Of a DNA stretch of 18,587 bases, positions 13,377-18,587 are shown one piece after another. Position numbers and translations under genes: made by a program. Source of the DNA: Comamonadaceae bacterium (GTDB lineage Bacteria; Pseudomonadota; Gammaproteobacteria; Burkholderiales; Burkholderiaceae_C); the NCBI GenBank assembly GCA_027490555.1, contig JAIXXW010000380.1:1-18587 (forward strand). The letters run 5' to 3'. Position 1 is the first letter of the stretch. Each line of letters starts with the position of its first letter. The notes below the pieces were generated by a model. It was not told the origin of the DNA and did no database searches. It saw nothing but the letters and a program-made list of their open reading frames with translations.

Positions 13377-14708
13377 ATGATCGACGAAACGCACGATCCC
13401 CACAGCGAGACTTGGGTAGAGTCCGCTCAGGAACACCCGGATTTCCCATTGCAGAACCTGCCATGGGGACGGTTCATGCCGGCAGACGGTCGGCCTCGGA
13501 CCGGCATGGCCATTGGCGAGCAGATACTGGATCTGAACAGGATGGCCTCGCTGGAGTTGCTGCAGGGCGAGGCCATGGAGGCCCTGCAAAAAGCGCTTCA
13601 AGAACCCATCGGTCTTGATGCGGGTCAGCGCCTGGCCTTGCGCCGCGCTGTGTTCGATCTGCTCCGCGTGGGGGGACGTGGCTCGGATCGGGCGCGTGCC
13701 CAGCGTGAACATCTGCTGCACGATGCGAAGGCTTGCACCATGCTCTTGCCGGCCAGGATCGGCAGCTTCTCGGATTTCAATGCGGGGATTCACCACACCA
13801 TGAATGGCCGGCAGATGCGCGGCGATGGCGGTGGCGTTTTGCCCCGCAATTACCACCATGTGCCCATCGCCTACCATGCCCGCTCATCCTCTGTCTGCCT
13901 GTCGGGAACGCCCGTGCGCAGGCCGCTTGGACAAACCCTGGCGAAAGGGGCCGACAAGCCGGTGTATGGTCCGGTGCAGTGGCTGGACATCGAACTCGAA
14001 TTGGGGATCTGGATAGCCCGTGGCAATGAACTGGGTGAGACGATACCGATTGAGGACGCTGCAGACCACATTGCCGGTTACTGTCTGCTCAATGACTGGT
14101 CTGCCCGTGACATCATGGCCTGGGAGATGGACCGGCTGGGACCGTTTCTTGGCAAGAGTTTCGCCACCACGATTTCAGCATGGGTGATCAGCCCCGAGGC
14201 CCTGGCCCCCTTTCGCAGGGCCGCATATGCCCGTGATTCCGCCGATGAGCCCTTGCAGCACCTTCTGGGGCCAGAAGACCAGCGCCATGGTGCACTCGAC
14301 CTGCAACTGGCGGTGGACATGCGCTCCAGGTCACAGCGAGATGCGGGCGAGCCCCGCCACCGGGTGGTCACCAGCAGCACTGCCTACCTCTACTGGACAC
14401 CTGCGCAAATGGTGTGTCACCACGCTTCCAATGGCTGCAATTTGGAGCCGGGCGATTTGCTGGGCACCGGCACCATCTCGGGGCCGGAACCTCAGATGTT
14501 CGCCTCTTTCCGTGAGCGCAGCCGGATCGGCACTGAGCCGTTTCGCATGGGCCAAGAATTGCGCTGCTGGGCAGAAGACGGTGACGAGATCGCCTTGAGT
14601 GCCTGGGGGAATCGGGAAGGCTATGCCCAAATCGGTTTCGGTCCGTGCCAGGCGGAAATCATGCCCGCGACGACAGGACCTTCAACCAAAGCAGACACCC
14701 GCCCTTGA
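13377..14708 (+). CDS. fumarylacetoacetase-like hydrolase with altered substrate pocket
   Basis: The start at 13377 gives 443 residues, about the length of fumarylacetoacetase (FAH), the last enzyme of the homogentisate pathway. The N-terminal DFPLQNLPWGRF (22-33) and the catalytic features are typical: D133 and H140 (SDFNAGIHH), E206/E208 (DIELELG), D240 (LLNDWSARD), K260 (LGPFLGKSF) and GCNLEPGDLLGTGTISG. Three positions that contact substrate in mammalian FAH differ: the tyrosine after the metal Asp-Phe is N135, and the Gln and Tyr of the usual DIQ-x-WEY motif are M247 and M251. This suggests a different diketo acid. No homogentisate dioxygenase is present. An in-frame ATG at 13326 is a possible earlier start. 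It is convergent with the PsiF-like gene. Confidence 0.88.
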   Translation: MIDETHDPHSETWVESAQEHPDFPLQNLPWGRFMPADGRPRTGMAIGEQILDLNRMASLELLQGEAMEALQKALQEPIGLDAGQRLALRRAVFDLLRVGGRGSDRARAQREHLLHDAKACTMLLPARIGSFSDFNAGIHHTMNGRQMRGDGGGVLPRNYHHVPIAYHARSSSVCLSGTPVRRPLGQTLAKGADKPVYGPVQWLDIELELGIWIARGNELGETIPIEDAADHIAGYCLLNDWSARDIMAWEMDRLGPFLGKSFATTISAWVISPEALAPFRRAAYARDSADEPLQHLLGPEDQRHGALDLQLAVDMRSRSQRDAGEPRHRVVTSSTAYLYWTPAQMVCHHASNGCNLEPGDLLGTGTISGPEPQMFASFRERSRIGTEPFRMGQELRCWAEDGDEIALSAWGNREGYAQIGFGPCQAEIMPATTGPSTKADTRP

Positions 14709-14807
14709 GGCTGGGCGCACAAGGGCAGGCTTGTCTCGGACGGTGCAAGTCCCAGTGCTCGTCCTTGTCCAGCGCTGGTGCAAGTGAGCGGGTTCAACAC
14801 CCGAGTG

Positions 14808-14828
14808 GGCTGAGCTGAACCCTCAGCC
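14808..14828. terminator. candidate bidirectional terminator hairpin between the FAH-like and PsiF-like genes
   Basis: GGCTGAG (14808-14814) pairs perfectly with CTCAGCC (14822-14828) around a 7-base loop, 11 bp beyond the stop of the PsiF-like gene. A second dyad, CGGGT/ACCCG (14789-14803), lies just beside it. No T-tract follows on either strand, so efficient intrinsic termination is uncertain. Confidence 0.4.
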
Positions 14829-14839
14829 AGGGCAAGGCA

Positions 14840-15106
14840 TCAGCCGCCGGTGGCGTCCTTGATGCATTTCTTGGTGAAGCTGTTTTTGGCTGCACCGGCC
14901 AGCTTTTTCTCGGTGGCCTGGGCTTCGCAGGTGGCGGTGGCTGCGGCAAGGGCGGCTGCAGCATCTTTTTCACATTTCTGGACAAAGCTGTTTTTGGCTG
15001 CACCCGCCAGTTTTTTTTCGGCCGCTTGCGCCTCACAGGTGGCGGCAAAGGCAGATGGGCTCAGGGTGAGGAGTGCCAGCGACAACATGGCGACTGATTT
15101 TTTCAT
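14840..15106 (-). CDS. secreted PsiF-repeat protein
   Basis: The ATG at 15106 gives 88 residues, with GGAAG 4 bases upstream. Residues 1-21 form a signal peptide ending in AFA, so export to the periplasm is expected. The mature part is almost only two tandem copies of the PsiF repeat: cysteine, then KKLAGAAKNSF, then a second cysteine 21 residues after the first (C24/C45 and C60/C81). Each repeat probably makes one disulfide. PsiF of Escherichia coli is phosphate-starvation induced and has no established activity. The copies are near-identical also at DNA level (about 14865-14930 and 14970-15035), pointing to a recent internal duplication. A frame extension to 15163 is possible but would bury the signal peptide. 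Confidence 0.88.
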   Translation of the reverse strand: MKKSVAMLSLALLTLSPSAFAATCEAQAAEKKLAGAAKNSFVQKCEKDAAAALAAATATCEAQATEKKLAGAAKNSFTKKCIKDATGG

Positions 15107-15146
15107 GGGACTTCCGCGAAAACAAGAAAGCTGAAAAGTAACAAAA

Positions 15147-15175
15147 TTGACAGAATTAAACAAGCGGTCTGTTTT
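15147..15175 (+). promoter_or_regulatory. candidate promoter of the class II aldolase gene
   Basis: A consensus TTGACA (15147-15152) is followed after 17 bases by TGTTTT (15170-15175, 3 of 6), in the AT-rich divergent region between the PsiF-like and aldolase genes. The palindrome ACCATGGT (15175-15182) adjoins it. The -10 is poor, so this is tentative. Confidence 0.3.
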
Positions 15176-15252
15176 ACCATGGTCTGCCTTGTGCCCTTTC
15201 GCGCCATCAGTGGCCGGAACGCGAGGCCCACCCCTACAGACGAAGCCGCCCC

Positions 15253-15972
15253 ATGACAGCCCACGAAACCTTTGATGCCCTTTTGCCGCTGCGCGCCGAC
15301 TTGGCGCTGGCCTTGCGTGCAGCCGCCCACCAGGGCCTGAGCGAGGGCGTGTGCAACCACTTCAGCGTGGCGGTGCCCGGGCACGACGACTGGTTTTTGC
15401 TCAACCCGCGCGGCCTGCACTGGAGTGAGGTGCAGGCGGCTGACATCGTGATGTGCAACGCGGCGGGCGAGCCACTGGCGGGCCGTCACCCGGTGGAGCC
15501 CACGGCCATGTTCATCCATGCTGCGGTGCACCGCATTGCGCGCAAGCCGGTCGTGCTGCACACCCACATGCCGCACGCCACCGCGCTGACCTTGACGGCC
15601 GCCCGGGCCCTGGACACCACCCTGTCGCAGACCGCCATGCGCTTTCATGGCCGCCTGGCGGTGGACGCGCATTACAACGGGCTGGCTTTGGACAAGAGCG
15701 AGGGCGAACGCATCGCCCATGCCATGCAAGGGGCGGACGTGGTGTTCCTGGGCAACCACGGTGTGATCGTCTGCGGCGAACGTGTCGACCACGCCTACGA
15801 CGATCTGTACTATTTGGAGCGCGCCTGTCAGGCGCAGGTGCTGGCGGCGGCCACTGGCTTGGCGCTGGTGCCTGTGGACGCCGCCCTGGCCGCACGTGTG
15901 GCGGCGCAAATCCAGGGTGAACGCCTGCAGTCCGAGCTCTTTTTCGCGAGTTTGCGCAGGATGGCGGTTTGA
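15253..15972 (+). CDS. class II aldolase/adducin family protein
   Basis: The 239-residue protein shows the fuculose-phosphate aldolase fold: EGVCNHFSVAVPG near 31-43, the acid E82 in HPVEPTAMFIH, the zinc pair H103/H105 in VVLHTHMPHA, and a third ligand H169 in FLGNHGVIVCG. No signal peptide is seen. Class II aldolases of this type cleave phosphorylated sugars or act as aldolases or decarboxylases on hydroxy-oxo acids; in Burkholderiales, close relatives often sit beside Bug receptors and acid dehydrogenases, as here. It is convergent (40-bp gap) with the D-2-hydroxyacid dehydrogenase gene. No ribosome binding site is apparent, but the family N-terminus fits this ATG. The substrate is unknown, most likely a hydroxylated carboxylic acid. 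Confidence 0.9.
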   Translation: MTAHETFDALLPLRADLALALRAAAHQGLSEGVCNHFSVAVPGHDDWFLLNPRGLHWSEVQAADIVMCNAAGEPLAGRHPVEPTAMFIHAAVHRIARKPVVLHTHMPHATALTLTAARALDTTLSQTAMRFHGRLAVDAHYNGLALDKSEGERIAHAMQGADVVFLGNHGVIVCGERVDHAYDDLYYLERACQAQVLAAATGLALVPVDAALAARVAAQIQGERLQSELFFASLRRMAV

Positions 15973-16012
15973 GGAAGCGGGCAGGGCAGTGGGCCACCAG
16001 CCGCTGCGATGC

Positions 16013-16987
16013 TCACTTGAGAACGCCTGGGTTGACCAGATGCTGCGTTTGGCCTGAGGCAAAGGCGTTCAGGTTGTCAAAAGCGGTGCCGAAGTACAGC
16101 TCGTAATTGTCGCGCTCGACATAGCCGATGTGCGGCGTGCACAAGGCCCGCGGGTGCTTGACCAGCGGGTGCTGGGCACCCAGCACCGGCTCGGCCTCGT
16201 ACACATCCACCGCCGCAAAGCCCGGTCGGCCTTGTTCCAGGGCCGCCACCAGCGCGCCTTCGGCCACCAACTCGGCGCGGCTGGTGTTGACGAACAAGGC
16301 CTGGGGCCGCATCAGTGCCAAATCGGCCGCGGTGACGAGTCCGCGGGTTTGCGCATTCAGCCGAACATGCAGACTCAGCACATCGCTGCCCGCAAAAAAA
16401 GCCTGGCGCGATGGCGCGACTTCAAAACCATCGGCGCGGGCATCGGCCAAGGAGGCCTCTCGGCCCCAGACCCAGACCTGCATGCCAAAGGCCCGTCCAT
16501 ACTTCGCGACCTGACGGCCAATGCGGCCGTAGCTCCAAACACCCAGGCGCTGGCCGCTGAGTTGCTGGCCCAAATGGCCTTGCCATTGACCGGCCTGCAA
16601 ACGGTTGACCTCGTCCACCAGATGGCGCCGACTGGCCAGCACCAGCGCCCAGGTCAGCTCTGCCGTGGCCGCGCCCGATCCACGCCCGTCGAACACCGCC
16701 ACACCGCGTGCCGTGCAAGCTTCGAGGTCGATGTGCTCGGCCACCTTGCCGGTCTGGCTGATGACGCGCAGCTGCGGCAAGCGCGCCAGCAAGTCAGCGC
16801 TGATGGCGGTGCGCTCACGCGTCAACACCAGGGCATCGAAATGCTGCAGGCGTTCGGCCAGGGCGGCCATGTCGTGCAGCGTGTCATGGAAAACCGTCAC
16901 CTCGTGGGCGGCCAGCTTGGAAAAACAAGCCAGGCTGCGCACGCAGTTCTGGTAGTCGTCGGGAATGGCAATGCGCAAGGGGGTCAT
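16013..16987 (-). CDS. D-2-hydroxyacid dehydrogenase family protein
   Basis: The 324-residue protein has the two-domain formate/glycerate dehydrogenase architecture. The nucleotide loop is SYGRIG (152-157), where the usual first glycine is serine. Catalytic residues are in place: R238 (VNTSRAEL), E264 (DVYEAEP) and H286 (CTPHIGY). The second strand of the cofactor fold ends in VWGRE (173-177) rather than in an aspartate, so NADP(H) may be preferred over NAD(H). The enzyme should interconvert a 2-oxo acid and a D-2-hydroxy acid in the cytosol. It starts 12 bp after the stop of the second Bug receptor gene, which indicates one transcript and a shared role in using an imported carboxylate. The physiological substrate is unknown. 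Confidence 0.92.
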   Translation of the reverse strand: MTPLRIAIPDDYQNCVRSLACFSKLAAHEVTVFHDTLHDMAALAERLQHFDALVLTRERTAISADLLARLPQLRVISQTGKVAEHIDLEACTARGVAVFDGRGSGAATAELTWALVLASRRHLVDEVNRLQAGQWQGHLGQQLSGQRLGVWSYGRIGRQVAKYGRAFGMQVWVWGREASLADARADGFEVAPSRQAFFAGSDVLSLHVRLNAQTRGLVTAADLALMRPQALFVNTSRAELVAEGALVAALEQGRPGFAAVDVYEAEPVLGAQHPLVKHPRALCTPHIGYVERDNYELYFGTAFDNLNAFASGQTQHLVNPGVLK

Positions 16988-16999
16988 GCGGCGGATGCT

Positions 17000-18004
17000 T
17001 TATTCGAGCTTGATGCCCAGTTGATCGATGGTGCGCTTCCACTGGGCCAGGTCGGACCGGATCAGTTGCTGGAATTCGGCCGGTGGCATGCCGCCCGGCT
17101 CAATGCCCTGGGCCCGGAACAGCTCGCGTACCTCGCGGCTGTCCAGCGCGGTTTTGACTTCGGCATGCAGGCGGTCGATGGTGGCTTGCGGTGTGCCGCT
17201 GCGCACCAACAAACCGTACCAGGCGCGGATGTCAAAGCCCGGATAGCCCTGTTCGGCCAGGGTCGGGACATCGGGCAGGCCCTGGAACCGGCGCGCCGGC
17301 GCCACCGCCAATGCACGCAGCTTGCCGGTCTGGATCAAGCTCAAGGCCGAACTCATGTCGAGAAACATGTATTGAATCTGCCCACCCAGCAAGTCTTGCA
17401 GCGCCGGTGCAGCCCCTCGGTAGGGCACATGCGTCACGCGGATGTCTGCACGCGAGGCAAACATGGCCCCTGCCAAGTGGGCGGATGTGCCGTTGCCCGA
17501 GGAACCGTAGGCGATGTCGTTGGGTTTGGCTTTGGCCATGGCGACCAGTTCGGCCAGATTTTTGGCCGGGAAATTCGGTCGCACCACCAGCGCATGCGGG
17601 ATGAAACCGACCACGGTGACCGCGCTGAAATCGCGTGCGATGTCAAACGGGTAATTGGGCATCAGCGCCGGGTTGGTCACCGCCAAGATCGAGGGGAACA
17701 TCAGGGTGTGACCGTCGGCCGGCTGGCGAGCCAATTCGGTGAAACCAATGACACCGCCCCCGCCGGGTTTGTTGTCCACGATGATCGGTTGGGCCATGGT
17801 CGTGCCCATGCTTTTGCTGATGGCGCGCGCCATCAAATCGGTCGGACCGCCTGGCGCGAAAGGCACGACGATGCGCACCGGTTTGTTGGGAAAGTCAGCC
17901 GTGGTCTGGGCTTGAAGCGAGTTGCCCAAGCCGCTGAGCGTCCCCAGCGCCACCATGAGGGCCCATGGCCGCCACAGGGGTTTGATTTTGGAAAAGAAAA
18001 TCAT
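17000..18004 (-). CDS. second Bug-type tripartite tricarboxylate transporter substrate-binding protein
   Basis: The ATG at 18004 gives 334 residues, with GGAG 8 bases before it; the frame extends to 18064 but that would put 20 residues before the signal peptide. A signal sequence of about 32 residues (basic MIFFSKIKPLWR, then hydrophobic to NSLQA) precedes the mature protein. Bug hallmarks include KPVRIVVPFAPGGPTDLMAR, NKPGGGGVIG, YGSSGNGTSAHLAG and VTHVPYRGAAPALQDLLG. It should bind a carboxylate in the periplasm. Cognate TctA/TctB membrane proteins are absent from the window. It is cotranscribed with the D-2-hydroxyacid dehydrogenase. It is clearly a paralogue, not a recent duplicate, of the receptor at 12177-13145. 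Confidence 0.94.
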   Translation of the reverse strand: MIFFSKIKPLWRPWALMVALGTLSGLGNSLQAQTTADFPNKPVRIVVPFAPGGPTDLMARAISKSMGTTMAQPIIVDNKPGGGGVIGFTELARQPADGHTLMFPSILAVTNPALMPNYPFDIARDFSAVTVVGFIPHALVVRPNFPAKNLAELVAMAKAKPNDIAYGSSGNGTSAHLAGAMFASRADIRVTHVPYRGAAPALQDLLGGQIQYMFLDMSSALSLIQTGKLRALAVAPARRFQGLPDVPTLAEQGYPGFDIRAWYGLLVRSGTPQATIDRLHAEVKTALDSREVRELFRAQGIEPGGMPPAEFQQLIRSDLAQWKRTIDQLGIKLE

Positions 18005-18052
18005 CGTGCTGTCTCCATGGTGTGGTGTCGACCCCGAGATGCTGGCCGGTGC

Positions 18053-18081
18053 TGTGTAGGGCACGCGGGGCGGAATTTCAA
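18053..18081 (-). promoter_or_regulatory. candidate promoter of the second Bug receptor and dehydrogenase genes
   Basis: TTGAAA (18081-18076) and TACACA (18058-18053) are separated by 17 bases on the minus strand, matching consensus at 4 and 3 positions. The leader would be about 41 nt. Confidence 0.35.
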
Positions 18082-18169
18082 AGCAAGTCTAGGGGACAGG
18101 CTGCCGCCAGTCACCTGTTGGATTCCACCCCATGGAACCATCGGCTCGCCCAGCCAGGCTCGGACGGAT

Positions 18170-18224
18170 GCGGGGTGCAGCCCTGTGCCCCGCTGGTTGG
18201 AACGACCCCGTCCCGGGGTCGTTC
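18170..18224. terminator. two tandem GC-rich hairpins downstream of the FAA hydrolase gene
   Basis: GAACGACCCCG (18200-18210) and CGGGGTCGTTC (18214-18224) form a perfect 11-bp stem with a 3-base loop, 45 bp beyond the FAA stop. A second dyad, GCGGGG (18170-18175)/CCCCGC (18188-18193), follows directly. No T-run is present, so they may act as a Rho-assisted terminator or 3'-end stabiliser separating this gene from the second Bug gene. The 265-bp region 18005-18269 shows nothing else besides the Bug promoter candidate. Confidence 0.5.
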
Positions 18225-18269
18225 ATCACGGCCTGAGGCACCTTCGGCAAGGCACCGAGGACCAGACGT

Positions 18270-18587
18270 TCAGTGGTTTTCTCTGACCGTGTTTTCGAGC
18301 CGGCCAATGCGGTCAATTTCGCAAACGATGCGATCACCGTTTTGCAGGTAGCCTTTTGCGGGCACCATGCCGTCGGTGCCGCTCCACCGCCCACCCAGCT
18401 CGGCATCGGTGGACCAGGCGGTGCCACTGGGCGTGCCGGTGATGATGACCATGCCAGGGCGCAGGGTGACGTTGACCGAGAAGAAGTGCACCAGTTGCGC
18501 CACGCTCCAGATCATCTGGGATGTGCTGCTGATCTGGCGCAGTTCGCCATTGACCCATGAACGCACCATCAGGTCCTGGGGATCGCC
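18270..18587 (-). CDS. FAA hydrolase family protein, C-terminal part, runs off the window
   Basis: The frame enters from the window edge and ends at 18270, giving 105 residues of the C-terminal part of an FAA-fold enzyme. Visible are GDPQDLMVRSWVNGELRQ, the strand LRPGMVIITGTPSGTAW and the late LQNGDRIVCEIDRIGRLENTV, which is the usual ending of the short (about 280-residue) 2-hydroxyhepta-2,4-diene-1,7-dioate isomerase/acylpyruvate hydrolase type. The metal ligands (two Glu and one Asp) are outside the window, so activity cannot be judged. It is upstream of, and on the same strand as, the second Bug receptor and the dehydrogenase, and would be the third FAA-fold enzyme of this stretch. Confidence 0.9.
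   Translation of the reverse strand, partial: GDPQDLMVRSWVNGELRQISSTSQMIWSVAQLVHFFSVNVTLRPGMVIITGTPSGTAWSTDAELGGRWSGTDGMVPAKGYLQNGDRIVCEIDRIGRLENTVRENH

Noticed and set aside
14709..14790. Direct repeat GGTGCAAGT (near 14739 and 14777) as a possible structured RNA
   Set aside because: Only nine bases, with no consistent pairing or known RNA motif; considered chance.
14788..14804. GCGGGTTCAACACCCGA resembles a tRNA T-arm
   Set aside because: No matching acceptor stem, D-arm or anticodon arm can be built from the flanking sequence, so it is treated as part of the intergenic hairpins.
15103..16062. A 319-codon minus-strand frame opposite the class II aldolase
   Set aside because: Shadow of the aldolase gene; the aldolase has all zinc ligands and the correct length.
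16130..18286. A 718-codon open frame on the plus strand
   Set aside because: It runs antisense to the dehydrogenase and second Bug receptor genes, has the Gln/His/Arg/Gly-rich composition of a high-GC shadow frame, and shows no domain. The opposite-strand proteins are unmistakable.

Overview
The window reads as chromosomal DNA from a high-GC betaproteobacterium, most likely Burkholderiales and probably Comamonadaceae. This rests on the style of the proteins: two Bug-type tripartite tricarboxylate transporter receptors, a TIGR03643/DUF2805 protein, a PsiF-repeat protein and a short Coq7-type hydroxylase. No RNA gene, mobile element or CRISPR array was seen.

Layout. (1) Positions 1-1879, minus strand: a housekeeping-like run of coq7-type hydroxylase, low-molecular-weight protein tyrosine phosphatase, folB-like dihydroneopterin aldolase and the start of an alpha/beta hydrolase. 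A small DUF2805 gene (2157-2444) follows on the plus strand. (2) Positions 2536-14708: a catabolic island with three divergent promoter regions. Region A separates a PcaB-like lyase (minus) from the plus-strand operon VOC extradiol dioxygenase, FAA hydrolase, MBL-fold hydrolase, and a decarboxylase/enol-lactonase fusion, followed by a LysR regulator. Region B separates an FAD monooxygenase (minus) from an ACMSD-like amidohydrolase (plus). Region C separates a Bug receptor (minus) from a fumarylacetoacetase-like hydrolase (plus). (3) Positions 14840-18587: a PsiF-repeat secreted protein, then a second catabolic-looking set: class II aldolase, D-2-hydroxyacid dehydrogenase, a second Bug receptor, and the C-terminal end of another FAA hydrolase.

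Main discovery candidate. The dyad CGAT-N7-ATCG occurs once in each of the three divergent intergenic regions of the island (4013-4027, 10749-10763, 13200-13214), and I found it nowhere else in the window by eye. At two of the three, its centre lies exactly 19 bp upstream of the first base of a plausible -35 hexamer that is followed by a 17-bp spacer and a -10. This looks like the operator of a local regulon, plausibly read by the LysR protein encoded in the island. It ties the divergent units together as one system.

How the genes may work together (inference). The Bug receptor would bind an organic or aromatic acid. The monooxygenase would hydroxylate it, and the extradiol dioxygenase would open the ring. 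The ACMSD-like enzyme, FAA/FAH hydrolases, lyase, lactonase fusion and MBL hydrolase would take the product to central metabolites. The mix of ortho-pathway enzymes (PcaB-, PcaC- and PcaD-like) with an extradiol dioxygenase and FAA hydrolases, and without an intradiol dioxygenase in the window, does not match a standard pathway I know. The substrate cannot be named from sequence alone.
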